Notes under the pieces: generated by a model
Seen by the model: only the letters and a program-made list of their open reading frames with translations
What the model was told of the DNA's origin: nothing
Databases searched by the model: none
Translations under genes and position numbers: made by a program
Assembly (NCBI RefSeq): GCF_009761395.1
Contig: NZ_LEKN01000035.1
Span: 62,001-126,000, forward strand
DNA length: 64,000 bases
Origin: Ursidibacter maritimus
GTDB taxonomy: Bacteria; Pseudomonadota; Gammaproteobacteria; Enterobacterales; Pasteurellaceae
Direction of reading: 5' to 3'
Shown: one piece after another, positions 51,296 through 61,477 of the stretch
Layout: every line of letters begins with the position of its first letter
Position numbering within the stretch: position 1 is the stretch's first letter

Positions 51296-52417
51296 ATGAA
51301 TCCATTAGAACCGATTAGAGAACAAATAGATAAATTAGATCAACAGCTTATCGAATTACTTGCAAAGCGTTTAGCTCTAGTGGCAGAAGTGGGAAAAATT
51401 AAACATCAGTATGGTTTACCTATTTATGCACCAGAACGAGAAGCCTTTATGATCAATGCTCGTAGAGAAGAGGCTGAAAAGCGTGGTATTCCAGCTGATT
51501 TAATTGAGGATATTTTACGCCGAGTTATGCGAGAATCTTATGCAAGCGAGAATAAACATGGCTTTAAAACGGTTAATCCATCTATTCAAAAAATTGTGGT
51601 AGTGGGGGGGAAAGGGAAACTTGGTGGTCTATTCGCTCGCTATTTTGTAAATTCAGGCTATCCTGTTGCTGTTTTAGATAAAGATGATTGGCATAATGCT
51701 ACAGAGATTTTACATAAGGCTGATTTGGTTTTGGTTTCTGTGCCGATTGATCACACTTTACCGACGCTTGAAGCATTAAAACCTTATCTGACAGAGAATA
51801 TGATCTTGGCTGACCTGACGTCTGTTAAAGCTCAACCGTTGGCAAAAATGCTTGAAATTCATCAAGGAGCAGTAGTTGGTCTTCACCCAATGTTTGGGCC
51901 TGATATTGCAAGTTTTGCAAAACAAGTGACCGCTTGTTGTCATGGACGTTCTTCCGAAAAATACCAATGGCTATTAGAGCAGATTCAGATTTGGGGTGGG
52001 AAAATCGAATATATTGATGCGAAAGAGCACGATCACGCAATGACTTACATTCAAGCATTACGCCATTTCTCAACCTTTACGTATGGTTTACATCTTTCAC
52101 AGCAACCTATCAAACTCTCGCAATTATTGGCATTATCTTCGCCAATTTATCGCTTAGAATTAGCAATGATTGGACGCTTGTTTGCTCAAGATGGGGCATT
52201 ATATGCTGATATTATTTCAGATAAGCCAGAAAATTTAGCGGTTATTGAATCTCTTCAGCAAAGTTTTGCTGAAAGCCTAGCATTCTTCCAGCAGCACAAT
52301 AAACAGGGTTTTATAGAAACTTTTGAAAAAGTGCATCAATGGTTTGGGGAATATTCAGAACAATTCCTCAAAGAAAGTCGTAATTTATTACAACAAGCGA
52401 ATGATTTAAGGGGCTAG
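51296..52417 (+). CDS. tyrA: Chorismate mutase / prephenate dehydrogenase
   Basis: Bifunctional tyrosine enzyme of 373 residues. The ATG at 51296 follows the aroF stop directly (TAAGTATG); the frame is open upstream within aroF but unconserved. The N-terminal AroQ chorismate mutase is [33 protein letters not shown] with the [11 protein letters not shown] helix. After a linker comes the NAD-binding [17 protein letters not shown] and prephenate site [11 protein letters not shown]. It is a T-protein as in enterobacteria. An uptake-sequence core is in the coding region near 51927. Confidence 0.96.
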   Translation: MNPLEPIREQIDKLDQQLIELLAKRLALVAEVGKIKHQYGLPIYAPEREAFMINARREEAEKRGIPADLIEDILRRVMRESYASENKHGFKTVNPSIQKIVVVGGKGKLGGLFARYFVNSGYPVAVLDKDDWHNATEILHKADLVLVSVPIDHTLPTLEALKPYLTENMILADLTSVKAQPLAKMLEIHQGAVVGLHPMFGPDIASFAKQVTACCHGRSSEKYQWLLEQIQIWGGKIEYIDAKEHDHAMTYIQALRHFSTFTYGLHLSQQPIKLSQLLALSSPIYRLELAMIGRLFAQDGALYADIISDKPENLAVIESLQQSFAESLAFFQQHNKQGFIETFEKVHQWFGEYSEQFLKESRNLLQQANDLRG

Positions 52418-52497
52418 CTTTAGATACAGCTAGTGATACTACAATTTGTAACATTGAATAGTATTGTGCTTTCCAAGTCTCTGAAAATTGGAATATT

Positions 52498-52541
52498 GGT
52501 GGTGTGAACAATTTTTATCTCTGTTTTTTATTACACCACCA
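52498..52541. repeat. 9-bp inverted repeat between tyrA and tdk
   Basis: TGGTGGTGT (52498-52506) and ACACCACCA (52533-52541) with a 26-base T-rich loop, in the 175-base gap between the convergent tyrA and tdk. No T run follows either arm. Possible transcript end structure for both genes. Confidence 0.45.
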
Positions 52542-52592
52542 AAACAAGTTTTAGATAATTCGTGAGAAATACTGTGTCTCTAAGGTAGATTT

Positions 52593-53171
52593 TTATTTAA
52601 TGAGTTTTTCTTTGTAATGACGGCGACAAACAGAGAGATAAGTATCATTCCCCCCAATTTGAATTTGTTCACCATCTGCAATGGCTTCGCCTTGCTCATT
52701 AAGGCGAATAACAAAGTTCGCTTTTCTACCACAATAACAGATTGTTTTTAACTCTTCGAGTTGGTCTGCCCAAGCAAGAAGATATTGGCTACCCTCAAAT
52801 AATTCTGCTCGAAAGTCTGTTCTTAGTCCATAGCATAGAACAGGAATGTTGAATTTATCAACAATTTCACTGAGTTGATAAACTTGTTCTTTCGTTAGAA
52901 ATTGTGCTTCATCAATTAAAATACAGTGTAATGTCTGCTTTTGAATGTGGGCTGAAACTTCACTGAATAGATCCGTTGTAGTATGAAATAAGGCAGCTTC
53001 TTGAGATATACCAATACGAGATGCAACTTTCCCTACGCCATATCGGTCATCAATAGCAGCAGTGTAAACAAGTGTATTCATACCACGTTCTTGGTAGTTA
53101 TAAGAAGACTGGAGCAGGGTTGTTGATTTCCCTGCATTCATAGAAGAATAGTAAAAATAGAGTTTTGCCAT
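52593..53171 (-). CDS. tdk: Thymidine kinase
   Basis: Salvages thymidine to dTMP. It has 192 residues, type II thymidine kinase: P-loop [21 protein letters not shown], Walker B-like [10 protein letters not shown] (DEAQ), lasso-domain zinc cysteines [14 protein letters not shown] and VCRRHY. It is downstream of zapB on the minus strand, separated by a terminator. Confidence 0.96.
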   Translation of the reverse strand: MAKLYFYYSSMNAGKSTTLLQSSYNYQERGMNTLVYTAAIDDRYGVGKVASRIGISQEAALFHTTTDLFSEVSAHIQKQTLHCILIDEAQFLTKEQVYQLSEIVDKFNIPVLCYGLRTDFRAELFEGSQYLLAWADQLEELKTICYCGRKANFVIRLNEQGEAIADGEQIQIGGNDTYLSVCRRHYKEKLIK

Positions 53172-53182
53172 AGTTATAAAGA

Positions 53183-53215
53183 AAAACGGCTAATCAATAT
53201 TAGCCGTTTTGATAA
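53183..53215 (-). terminator. Intrinsic terminator of zapB
   Basis: Perfect 12-bp stem AAAACGGCTAAT / ATTAGCCGTTTT, 4-base loop, followed on the minus strand by TCTTTATA. Confidence 0.8.
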
Positions 53216-53224
53216 TTTGTGAAA

Positions 53225-53443
53225 TTAAACGTTATCAATTTGACCTAAAAGGGAACGTAAGCGGTCTTGGAAACCTTGATGCTCTGCTTTTAATTGTTCG
53301 TGTTCTTGACGTAGTGTTTCATTCGCAAGATTAGCTTCATCATTCTTCCCTTTTAATTCTTCAACTTCTAATTGAAGTAATTGAATGGTTTCAACAGCTT
53401 GTTTAATTTTGCCTTCTAATTGATCTAAAATAGTTACTGACAT
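53225..53443 (-). CDS. zapB: Cell division protein ZapB
   Basis: 72-residue, almost entirely coiled-coil protein (heptads through LDQLEGKIKQAVETIQLLQLEVEELKGKNDEAN and beyond) that joins ZapA/FtsZ to MatP at the division site. Length and sequence fit ZapB (E. coli 81). The predicted ribosome-binding site on the minus strand is GAGGGAACATT. Confidence 0.92.
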   Translation of the reverse strand: MSVTILDQLEGKIKQAVETIQLLQLEVEELKGKNDEANLANETLRQEHEQLKAEHQGFQDRLRSLLGQIDNV

Positions 53444-53531
53444 AAATGTTCCCTCTTTTATAATGTACTTGATGTGAAAGATTTTACTCTAATACGACAC
53501 TGTTTTCATTATAAAGTTTTGAAATAATGAT

Positions 53532-53567
53532 AAAAAAATCCCCTAACGAATGTCAGGGGATTTTTTC
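53532..53567 (-). terminator. Intrinsic terminator of efp
   Basis: AAAAAATCCCCT / AGGGGATTTTTT, 12-bp arms with a 10-base loop. On the minus strand it ends in a T run. The symmetrical A/T flanks would also work on the plus strand. Confidence 0.85.
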
Positions 53568-53573
53568 ATCTTA

Positions 53574-54140
53574 TTATTTTACGCGTGAAACGTATTCGCC
53601 AGAGCGAGTATCAACTTTAATCACTTCACCGATTTGTACGAAAAGTGGTACACGAACTACAGCGCCAGTGCTTAATGTTGCTGGTTTACCACCAGTACCT
53701 GCGGTATCACCTTTTAAACCAGGATCAGTTTCAACAACTTCTAATTCAACAAAGTTTGGTGGAGTTACACCAATTGCAGAACCGTTCCATAATGTGATGA
53801 TACATTCCGCTTGATCAACTAACCATTTATCGTTATCGCCTAATGCTTTTGCATCAACAGAAATTTGTTCAAAAGTTTCTGGGTGCATAAAGTACCAGAA
53901 ATCTTCATCTTTATAAGAGTAATTGTAGTTGTAATCAACAACATCAGCGGCTTCAACAGAAGTACCTGATTTGAAGTTGATCTCTAATACTTTACCAGAA
54001 ATAAGTTTACGGATTTTTGTACGGGTAAATGCTTGACCTTTACCTGGTTTCACGAATTCATTTTCAACGATGACGCAAGGTTCGCCGTCTTGAATGAATT
54101 TTAAACCTGGTTTAAAGTCGTTAGTGCTGTAACTAGCCAT
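53574..54140 (-). CDS. efp: Elongation factor P
   Basis: Rescues ribosomes stalled at polyproline. The conserved start [14 protein letters not shown] is at 54140; the frame continues 14 codons upstream without conservation. It has 188 residues. The modified lysine is Lys34 in [12 protein letters not shown]; the three OB-like domains end with GEYVSRVK. The modification enzyme EpmB is encoded about 760 bases away in the opposite direction; EpmA is not in the window. Confidence 0.98.
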   Translation of the reverse strand: MASYSTNDFKPGLKFIQDGEPCVIVENEFVKPGKGQAFTRTKIRKLISGKVLEINFKSGTSVEAADVVDYNYNYSYKDEDFWYFMHPETFEQISVDAKALGDNDKWLVDQAECIITLWNGSAIGVTPPNFVELEVVETDPGLKGDTAGTGGKPATLSTGAVVRVPLFVQIGEVIKVDTRSGEYVSRVK

Positions 54141-54323
54141 TGTTATCCTCAAAATAGATAAATGAAATGCCTGAATTGGCAAGGTTTATAAAAAGACGTA
54201 TATGATACAACAAAATCAAAAAACTTTTAAAAATTTATTTATAATGGCGAGAGATTTATTTTTAGGTATAATCCGCAATCTTTTTAGCATTTAATTTTTC
54301 TCTTACATTTACAAGGATATTTA

Positions 54324-54896
54324 ATGAAAAAAGTCATTACTGTGACAGCGATTGCTCTCTTTTCCCTTTCAACAATTGTCGAAGCTAAACGTGGCGGTGG
54401 AATGCGAGTGGTAAAAACAAAACCAAGTACGCAACAATCTACTTCTCAACAAAAGAATCAGCAAGATGCTGATTTTAACAATACTCCACAACAACCCGCT
54501 GGAGCTGCACAACAAGTTCAATCAAATGGTAATCGAGCAGCAAATTTCTTAACAGGGGCGGCGGCTGGCTATTTATTGAGTGATATGCTTTCACCAACAG
54601 AAGCACAAGCTCAAGAGAATAAGCAAGTAGAGAATAAACAACAAGCGGTGGATTCAGCTCAACAATCTGCAAATCCGGTTGCTCAACTTAATCAACAGGT
54701 ACAAAATGTACCAACGATTCAAGCATTTAAATCTATTGATCCGCAAGATCCAAATTTAATTGAGAAAACTCCTGGTTATTCTCGCTATTGCTTAAACGGT
54801 GTTCAGTATCTAATTAGTGCGACTAACAATCAACTTCCACCAACGTTGATGGTGGACAAAAATAATACTCCTGTACAATGCATCATCACGCAATAG
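54324..54896 (+). CDS. Secreted Gln-rich hypothetical protein
   Basis: 190 residues with a Sec signal peptide (MKKVITVTAIALFSLSTIVEA, cut before KRGGG). The mature part is Gln/Asn/Ala-rich and probably disordered (about residues 30-130), with one hydrophobic glycine-rich stretch ANFLTGAAAGYLLSDML (about 73-89). The C-terminal 60 residues look folded and hold two cysteines (RYCLNGVQYLI and PVQCIITQ). I recognise no family. It starts 183 bases from efp, divergent, and ends 6 bases before epmB, so it may be cotranscribed with epmB. Confidence 0.75.
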   Translation: MKKVITVTAIALFSLSTIVEAKRGGGMRVVKTKPSTQQSTSQQKNQQDADFNNTPQQPAGAAQQVQSNGNRAANFLTGAAAGYLLSDMLSPTEAQAQENKQVENKQQAVDSAQQSANPVAQLNQQVQNVPTIQAFKSIDPQDPNLIEKTPGYSRYCLNGVQYLISATNNQLPPTLMVDKNNTPVQCIITQ

Positions 54897-54902
54897 GGCT
54901 GA

Positions 54903-55901
54903 ATGATGCAAATAATTGACTCAATCAAACCGCTATGGTTAATTGATTTAGCCCAAGCTTTTAATGATCCTAAGTCATTACTCGAATTTTTAGAGCTTGA
55001 TTCTAAAGAGTTTGAGCAAGATATTGACGCTCGGAAATTATTTGCATTACGAGTTCCTCGCCCATTTGCAGAAAAAATGCAAAAAAAAGAGCGGAATGAC
55101 CCGCTCTTTTTACAAGCGATGTCTCTCCAACAAGAATTTATTGCGGTAGATGGGTTTGTAAAAGATCCCCTTGAAGAGCAACATTCACCAGCCCCAAATA
55201 TTCTGCATAAATACCATAACCGTTTGTTATTTATGCTTAAAAATAGCTGTGCCATCAACTGTCGCTTTTGCTTTCGCCGTCATTTTCCTTATGATGAAAT
55301 TAAAAGTGGTAAAGAGTCTTGGCAACAGAGTATTGATTATATTGCTGCTCATCAAGAAGTCGAAGAAGTGATTTTGTCTGGTGGGGATCCGTTAATGGCG
55401 AAAGATCATGAAATGGATTGGCTTTTAACCAAGCTAGAACAAATTCCTCATATCAAAACATTACGAATTCATAGCCGATTACCTGTGGTTATTCCAAATC
55501 GTATTACCGATGAATTATGTCACCGTTTTGCAAATTCTCGATTGAACATTGTATTCGTGGCACATATCAATCACGCCAATGAAATTGATGATGTTTTTGC
55601 ACAAAAAATGCAAATGTTGAAAAAAGTGAATGTCACGTTACTTAATCATACAGTATTACTCAAAGGCGTGAACGACAATCCAAAAACTTTAAAAATCTTG
55701 AGTGACAAGTTGTTTAGCTACGGTATTTTGCCTTATTACCTTCATCTGTTAGACAAAGTAGAAGGTGCAAGTCATTTCTATATTGATGATTATCAAGCAG
55801 CTCAAATTTACAGAGAATTGCAACGTACTACGTCAGGTTATTTAGTACCGAAATTAGTGCGAGAAATTGCCTTTGAGCCGAATAAAACGCTGATGGGGTA
55901 G
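54903..55901 (+). CDS. epmB: EF-P beta-lysylation protein EpmB
   Basis: Radical-SAM lysine 2,3-aminomutase-like enzyme that makes (R)-beta-lysine for attachment to EF-P Lys34. It has 332 residues. The 4Fe-4S cluster cysteines are Cys116, Cys120 and Cys123 (NSCAINCRFCFRRHFPY), followed by EEVILSGGDPLM. The PLP-binding lysine is in LLDKVEGASHF. Two adjacent ATGs (54903, 54906) could start it. efp is divergent nearby, conserved with other gamma-proteobacteria. Confidence 0.96.
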   Translation: MMQIIDSIKPLWLIDLAQAFNDPKSLLEFLELDSKEFEQDIDARKLFALRVPRPFAEKMQKKERNDPLFLQAMSLQQEFIAVDGFVKDPLEEQHSPAPNILHKYHNRLLFMLKNSCAINCRFCFRRHFPYDEIKSGKESWQQSIDYIAAHQEVEEVILSGGDPLMAKDHEMDWLLTKLEQIPHIKTLRIHSRLPVVIPNRITDELCHRFANSRLNIVFVAHINHANEIDDVFAQKMQMLKKVNVTLLNHTVLLKGVNDNPKTLKILSDKLFSYGILPYYLHLLDKVEGASHFYIDDYQAAQIYRELQRTTSGYLVPKLVREIAFEPNKTLMG

Positions 55902-55914
55902 TTGGCATAAAAAA

Positions 55915-55972
55915 CAAGCGGTCAGTTTTTCAGAACATTTTGCAAAAATTTATAGAAAGCTGACCGCTTAAT
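55915..55972. terminator. Uptake-sequence pair between epmB and glgP-like gene
   Basis: AAGCGGTCAG (55916-55925) and CTGACCGCTT (55960-55969), perfect 10-bp arms with a 34-base loop, then AATTTTATTT. It lies between convergent stops and carries full uptake-sequence cores (ACAAGCGGTC) on its left arm. Confidence 0.75.
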
Positions 55973-55973
55973 T

Positions 55974-58487
55974 TTATTTAATAATCAATAACTTACTTAC
56001 GTTACTCATCATATCTGCAACTTTTGCTTGTTCAGCTAATTGTTTTTCGCTCATTGGTTCGATTTTCCAAATGTCTTTGGCATAATCAAGTACAGAACGG
56101 TCTGAGGAGAAATAGCCCATATTCGCAATATTGATCATAGCAGAGCGTATCCAAGCTTTTCTATTAGCAAAGTATTCTGCCACTTTTTCTTGTGTATCAA
56201 CATAGCTACGGAAGTCTGCACAGGCTTGATAGTAGTCGCCTGAATTAAGGATTAAGTCTTGGTAGCGATACGGATCTTCTGGCGAGAATTTGCCATTTAG
56301 AATTTGTGAAATCGCTTCATTTAATTCTGCATCTTGTTCATAGTAGCGATATGGTGAATAACCATTATGGCGTAGTTCTTCCACTTGCTCTACGGTATTA
56401 CCGAAAATAAAGATATTTTCTTTACCGACACGATCTAAAATTTCTACGTTCGCTCCATCTAAAGTACCAATTGTTAATGCTCCATTTAAAGCAAATTTCA
56501 TATTCGATGTGCCAGATGCTTCTGTACCTGCTAATGAGATTTGTTCAGAAAGATCTGCCGCAGGAATAATCAACTGTGCAAGGCTAACACTGTAATTCGG
56601 GATAAAGATGACTTTAATTAAATCGTTAATACGATCATCATTATTGATAACTTTAGCAACATCATTGATTAAACGAATGACTTTTTTCGCTGCATAGTAG
56701 GCACTTGCCGCTTTACCTGCAAAAATAAATACTCGAGGTTGCCAATTTGCCGTAGGATTTTTCAAAATACGGTTGTAGTGAGCAATAATATGTAATACGT
56801 TAAGTTGTTGACGTTTATATTTATGAATACGTTTGATTTGCACATCAAAAATGGCTTCAGGGTTGAGTTTGATGCCTTGTGTTTCTTCAATATAAGCGGC
56901 AAGTTTGCGTTTATTTTCTACTTTAACGGCTGCAATTTCTGCTTGTACATCAGCATTATCAACAAATTCATTGAATTTGTTTAATTCCATTAAATCAGTA
57001 CGCCATTTGCGACCAATGTATTTATCTAAGATTGATGCAAGCCCTGGGTTAGCAATTTGGATCCAGCGGCGAGGTGTTACACCATTGGTTACATTGGTAA
57101 AACGATTTGGGTAGATTTTTGCAAAGTCAGCAAAAATAGATTCCACCATTAAATCTGAATGAATTTTAGCTACACCATTGACTTTACTTGATGCAATAAC
57201 AGCTAACCAAGCCATACGGATACGGCGATCACCTTGTTCATCAATGATCGAAACTCGGCGAATGAGTTCTTCATCATTCGGGAATTTTTCTCTGACTTCT
57301 TGTAAAAAATGGCTATTGATATCAAAAATAATTTGTAAGTGGCGAGGTAGAATACGAGCCACCATTTCAACAGGCCAAGTTTCAAGTGCTTCGCTCATTA
57401 AGGTGTGGTTAGTATAGAAGAATGTTTTACGAGTTGTATTCCACGCTTGCTCCCAACTATAACCTTTCTCATCAATCAGAATACGCATCAATTCAGGAAT
57501 GGCAAGAGTTGGGTGAGTATCGTTTAAGTGAATAGCTACTTTTTCTGCAAGGTTAATGCAAGAGCCAGACTCAATTTCGTGGCGGCGAATAATATCTTGG
57601 ATTGATGCGGAGCAAAGGAAATATTCTTGGCGTAAACGCAATTCACGTCCATTGTAGGTTGAATCGTCAGGGTAGAGTACGCGTGAAACATTTTCAGAGC
57701 TATTTTGTTGGCTCATTGCGGCAAAATAATCACCACGATTAAAATCAGCTAAGCCGAATACTTTATCTCCTGCGTGAGCTGACCATAAACGTAGGCTATT
57801 CGTTGCAGTGGTTTCAAAACCTGGAATAAGCTGATCGTGGGCTTGAGCAATGATTTCTTCTTCTGCTTGCCAGTGAACTTTCTTCCCTTCTAACCAAGTA
57901 CGACCGCCAAAGCGAACTGGAAAACGCTTACTTGAACGAACATAAGGCCAAGCAAATTCTTTATCTAGCCAGTAGTCTGGTAATTCAACTTGTTCGCCAT
58001 TTTTAATTTCTTGGCGGAACATTCCATATTCATAACGAATACCATAACCAATAGCTGGGATTTTCATCGCTGCCAAACTATCCATATAGCAGGCTGCCAA
58101 ACGTCCTAAGCCCCCATTACCTAAACCTGGGTCGCCTTCTTCGTTAATAATATCTTCTAGATTTTGACCGAGTTCATCTAATGCAGCACGAATCAATTCA
58201 TAAACACCTTCAGAAATCATTGCATTACTGAAGGTTCTTCCCATTAAAAATTCCATTGAGAGATAGTAAACTCGGCGGCTTGTATTAGCGGCTTGGCTAC
58301 GGCGAGTTTGTAGCCAGGCTTCCGTAGAAAGATCACGCACGACACGTAATGATGCGTTTAACCAGTTGCGTTTACTCGCTTCACGAGGTTCTACCCCCAA
58401 TGCAAAGACTAATTTATGTAAAATCGCATTTTTTACATTTTGAATATTTTCAGGACTAAGATGTGTATCTGGCTGATAACTGCCCAT
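55974..58487 (-). CDS. glgP: Glycogen/maltodextrin phosphorylase
   Basis: 837 residues, GT35. Family segments are [65 protein letters not shown] and the PLP-lysine block [32 protein letters not shown]. It phosphorolyses alpha-1,4-glucan to glucose-1-phosphate. It is not next to other glg genes, so it might be a maltodextrin phosphorylase (malP); sequence alone cannot decide. The start at 58487 has TTAGGAGTTAT upstream. Confidence 0.93.
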   Translation of the reverse strand: MGSYQPDTHLSPENIQNVKNAILHKLVFALGVEPREASKRNWLNASLRVVRDLSTEAWLQTRRSQAANTSRRVYYLSMEFLMGRTFSNAMISEGVYELIRAALDELGQNLEDIINEEGDPGLGNGGLGRLAACYMDSLAAMKIPAIGYGIRYEYGMFRQEIKNGEQVELPDYWLDKEFAWPYVRSSKRFPVRFGGRTWLEGKKVHWQAEEEIIAQAHDQLIPGFETTATNSLRLWSAHAGDKVFGLADFNRGDYFAAMSQQNSSENVSRVLYPDDSTYNGRELRLRQEYFLCSASIQDIIRRHEIESGSCINLAEKVAIHLNDTHPTLAIPELMRILIDEKGYSWEQAWNTTRKTFFYTNHTLMSEALETWPVEMVARILPRHLQIIFDINSHFLQEVREKFPNDEELIRRVSIIDEQGDRRIRMAWLAVIASSKVNGVAKIHSDLMVESIFADFAKIYPNRFTNVTNGVTPRRWIQIANPGLASILDKYIGRKWRTDLMELNKFNEFVDNADVQAEIAAVKVENKRKLAAYIEETQGIKLNPEAIFDVQIKRIHKYKRQQLNVLHIIAHYNRILKNPTANWQPRVFIFAGKAASAYYAAKKVIRLINDVAKVINNDDRINDLIKVIFIPNYSVSLAQLIIPAADLSEQISLAGTEASGTSNMKFALNGALTIGTLDGANVEILDRVGKENIFIFGNTVEQVEELRHNGYSPYRYYEQDAELNEAISQILNGKFSPEDPYRYQDLILNSGDYYQACADFRSYVDTQEKVAEYFANRKAWIRSAMINIANMGYFSSDRSVLDYAKDIWKIEPMSEKQLAEQAKVADMMSNVSKLLIIK

Positions 58488-58672
58488 TTATAACTCCTAA
58501 TATGACGAATTTATAGTTCAAAAACGTATATATTTTACAATAACTTGAGTAAAATTGCTGTATATTCCCCAAACATAAAATATTTTTTTGTAAAATTTCA
58601 GCGACCAGTAAAATATAAAAATTTGCTAATAAAAACTATTGGTTTTTTATCATTTTTTGATTAAAATTACCT
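58488..58672. other. AT-rich divergent promoter region
   Basis: 185 bases between the phosphorylase and the rplY leader, very AT-rich, no gene. It should hold promoters for both directions. No confident operator seen. Confidence 0.5.
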
Positions 58673-58674
58673 TT

Positions 58675-58756
58675 CGGCTTTTGCCGTAAATTTTTAGGGA
58701 ATAGCTGGGTCGCCTGCTATTTTTTTATCAACGGAACAATTATGTTCCATTTTTTA
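58675..58756 (+). promoter_or_regulatory. rplY leader with three successive T-tailed stem-loops
   Basis: In order: CGGC-TTTT-GCCG (58675-58686) followed by TAAATTTTT; AATAGC-N10-GCTATT (58700-58721) followed by TTTTT; GGAACA-ATTA-TGTTCC (58733-58748) followed by ATTTTTTAT. rplY starts at 58770. The last two look like terminators placed inside the leader, which suggests attenuation or autogenous control by L25. Conserved L25 leaders have been proposed in gamma-proteobacteria, but I cannot confirm this is that element. Confidence 0.55.
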
Positions 58757-58769
58757 TGAGAATTTAATA

Positions 58770-59057
58770 ATGTCATTTACATTTGAAGCTGAAGTTCGTT
58801 TAGCGCAAGGTAAGGGTGCGAGCCGCCGCCTGCGTCACAATGGTCAAGTTCCTGCAATCATCTACGGTGGAAACGCAGAGCCTGTATCAATCGTGTTAGA
58901 CCACGAAAAAGTAAACAATGCACAAGTACAAGATGCATTTTACAACGAAGTATTAACTATCGTTGTTGGTGGTAAAGAAGAGAAAGTGAAAGTACAAGCT
59001 ATTCAACGCCACCCAACTAAACCTAAATTAGTGCATTTAGACTTTAAACGCGCATAA
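58770..59057 (+). CDS. rplY: 50S ribosomal protein L25
   Basis: 95 residues, the short (non-CTC) L25 that binds 5S rRNA. The sequence [34 protein letters not shown] is the family start, with the RNA-binding KGASRRLR. The end [21 protein letters not shown] is also typical. Strong codon bias. Confidence 0.97.
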   Translation: MSFTFEAEVRLAQGKGASRRLRHNGQVPAIIYGGNAEPVSIVLDHEKVNNAQVQDAFYNEVLTIVVGGKEEKVKVQAIQRHPTKPKLVHLDFKRA

Positions 59058-59083
59058 TCCTTGATTTACAAGGGTTAATTATG

Positions 59084-59122
59084 AAAAAAGCTTCCAAACG
59101 TGATGTTAGGAAGCTTTTTCTT
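59084..59122. terminator. Terminator after rplY
   Basis: AAAAAAGCTTCC / GGAAGCTTTTT stem with a 13-base loop, followed by CTTT. A/T symmetry suggests it also serves queA on the minus strand. Confidence 0.85.
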
Positions 59123-59189
59123 TAGGGGCTTTTATCGCTAGTCTAATTTCTGCAATAGTTGATTCTGTTCCAATGTTATAGTTATTACA

Positions 59190-60275
59190 TTAAGGTAAAT
59201 CCGATAACGCATTCGGATTTTTCGTAATAAACATTGCATCGCCATAGCTGAAAAAGCGATAGTGAGAACTAACCGCGTGTTGATAGGCTTGCATACAGTT
59301 GCGATAACCTACAAAAGCGGAAACTAGCATAATTAGCGTGGATTCAGGTAAATGGAAATTGGTTACGAGAGCATCGACAACCTTAAACGTTTTTCCTGGG
59401 TAGAGAAAAATGTTGGTATCTGCATAAAAAGGTTCAATCAGTTTTCCTGTTTTCTCCGCTGCTTGTGCAGCACTTTCGATAGAGCGAACGGATGTTGTCC
59501 CAACACAAATCACCCTTTTACCTTTCGCTTTAGTAGCAAGAATTTTATCTACAACTTCTTGATTTACTTCGGCATATTCAGCGTGCATTTTATGTGCTTC
59601 TAAGGTTTCCACCCTAACCGGTTGGAATGTGCCTGCCCCAACATGCAAGGTAACAAAAGCGGTATCTACACCTTTTGCCTGTAATTTACTTAACATTTCC
59701 TGATCAAAATGTAAGCCAGCAGTTGGTGCAGCGACTGCCCCTAACACTTTGCTATAAACGGTTTGATAACGCTCTTGATCGGTATCTTCATCAGGGCGAT
59801 CAATATAAGGCGGAAGGGGCATATGCCCTGCTTGTTGTAGTAGCTCAAACAACGGTTGGCTTGCTTTAAACTCCAACTCAAATAATGCTTCGTGGCGAGC
59901 AACCATCATGGCGTGAAAACCATTTCCTTCGCCTAATTTATCTTCGCCTAAAATAATCTCCGTACCTTCTTTGGGGGCTTTTGATGAACGGATATGAGCA
60001 AGACAACGATGTTCGTCTAATACTCGCTCAACCAATACTTCAAGTTTTCCACCGCTTGATTTACGTCCGTAAAGACGAGCTGGGATTACACGAGTATTGT
60101 TAAAAATCAACAAATCGCCGCTTTCAATATGGGAGAGAAGATCGGTAAACTGTTGGTCTTGATATTCACCCGTTGTGCCATTGAGATAGAGTAATCGGCT
60201 AGCACTACGCTCTTTGGTTGGGTAACGAGCAATCAGTTCATCAGGAAGATCAAAATGGAAATCGGTAACTAACAA
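59190..60275 (-). CDS. queA: S-adenosylmethionine:tRNA ribosyltransferase-isomerase
   Basis: Transfers the ribosyl part of SAM to preQ1 in tRNA, giving epoxyqueuosine. It has 361 residues. Family blocks: [70 protein letters not shown] and [16 protein letters not shown]. It acts after Tgt (36-37 kb) in the same pathway; in many bacteria queA and tgt are adjacent, here they are about 22 kb apart. Confidence 0.98.
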   Translation of the reverse strand: MLVTDFHFDLPDELIARYPTKERSASRLLYLNGTTGEYQDQQFTDLLSHIESGDLLIFNNTRVIPARLYGRKSSGGKLEVLVERVLDEHRCLAHIRSSKAPKEGTEIILGEDKLGEGNGFHAMMVARHEALFELEFKASQPLFELLQQAGHMPLPPYIDRPDEDTDQERYQTVYSKVLGAVAAPTAGLHFDQEMLSKLQAKGVDTAFVTLHVGAGTFQPVRVETLEAHKMHAEYAEVNQEVVDKILATKAKGKRVICVGTTSVRSIESAAQAAEKTGKLIEPFYADTNIFLYPGKTFKVVDALVTNFHLPESTLIMLVSAFVGYRNCMQAYQHAVSSHYRFFSYGDAMFITKNPNALSDLP

Positions 60276-60325
60276 AGGTATTCCTTAATAAATTGCAAAA
60301 AATGGAAAAATCTAACCGCTTACGC

Positions 60326-61249
60326 TTAGAGTAATGCACAAATATCATTGATGGCTTTACTCAGTTTGTGGCGATCGTGGCGGTAATATACGTCTTCGGC
60401 CTGTAAGTCTTTTCGAAGAGTTGTAATGTAATAAGGTGTTTCACTGGTTTCATCTGAATGGGTAATAATGCCGTTTAAACGCATTAAGCCGATGCGGTTT
60501 TCAATCCATTGAATACGATCATTCAGTGAAAGCGATCCTGCTACACCATGCTCTTTGCCAATATTGTCAATAAAAATCACTTTAGCGTGGCTTGTCTGAA
60601 TGGCTTGGGCTACTTCATCAAGGAGTAAATTAGGCATAATACTAGTAAAAAAACTACCTGGCCCGAGAATAATCAATTCTGCTTGGTTTAATTCTTCCAG
60701 TACTTCAGGCGTAGCGGTTACGTTAGGGATAAGAGAAAGCGACTGTGGCACAACGTCTAAAGCATCAATTGACACTTCACCAACAATGGTTTCCCCACTT
60801 GCAAGATGACTGGCCAAATGCACTGGCGATTCAGACATTGGCATCAAACCCACTCGAACGTGTAGCAGATCTCGCACTAAATTTAATCCATCAAGGGGAC
60901 GGATTTTCATATCTTCAAGCGCTTTAAGAATAAGATTACCTAAATTATGCCCAGCTAATTCTCCTTGTCCTGTAAAACGGTATTCAAAGAGAGCAGAAGC
61001 AATGGTTGGTTTTATTGTGATTTGAGTTAGACAGTTGCGGAGATCACCCCAAGCGATACCGCCGTGTTGGTGACGAATACGCCCTGTTGAACCGCCATTA
61101 TCGGTAGTTGCTACCACACCCGTTAAACGTTCTTTTAAAAATGAGAGTGAAGACAGCACACGCCCTAAACCGTGCCCACCACCTAACGCCACAACTTTAT
61201 TCAGTTGAGCAAGTTTAGGGTGGCGTGGTGGAATTGTCATTTCTGTCAT
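60326..61249 (-). CDS. yvcK: YvcK/YbhK-type gluconeogenesis factor (CofD-like)
   Basis: 307 residues of the CofD/YvcK fold. The N-terminal VVALGGGHGLGRVLSSL and VVATTDNGGSTGRIR are the nucleotide-sugar-binding loops; GDLRNCL, LAGHNLGNLIL and ELIILGPGSFFTSIMPNLL are the other family blocks. In Bacillus the protein binds UDP-GlcNAc and is needed for growth on gluconeogenic carbon and for cell shape; E. coli calls it YbhK. Two starts three codons apart are possible. It ends 50 bases upstream of queA on the same strand; a single uptake-sequence-like core (AACCGCTTAC) lies in that gap. Confidence 0.92.
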   Translation of the reverse strand: MTEMTIPPRHPKLAQLNKVVALGGGHGLGRVLSSLSFLKERLTGVVATTDNGGSTGRIRHQHGGIAWGDLRNCLTQITIKPTIASALFEYRFTGQGELAGHNLGNLILKALEDMKIRPLDGLNLVRDLLHVRVGLMPMSESPVHLASHLASGETIVGEVSIDALDVVPQSLSLIPNVTATPEVLEELNQAELIILGPGSFFTSIMPNLLLDEVAQAIQTSHAKVIFIDNIGKEHGVAGSLSLNDRIQWIENRIGLMRLNGIITHSDETSETPYYITTLRKDLQAEDVYYRHDRHKLSKAINDICALL

Positions 61250-61477
61250 AGCAAACCTGTATGTAAAAATATCAAAATGAAAGCAAAAGTTTCACTCAAT
61301 CTAACCGCTTGATTAAGCGATAAAAAAATCAGGGCTATTCTAGCATAAAATTTCTTGGCAATTTAATTCAGTGACAAATTTGCGATTTAATTTAAAAACT
61401 TCACTATGCTAGAATGAGCGACAATAAAGAAATTATATCCGTAGAAAGATTTTTACAGAGTTAGGTTAGGAGTAATA

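Noticed and set aside
54830-55258. 142-codon minus-strand frame over the start of epmB
   Set aside because: It runs opposite the radical-SAM cysteine region of epmB and has a Ser/Cys-rich composition typical of antisense frames.
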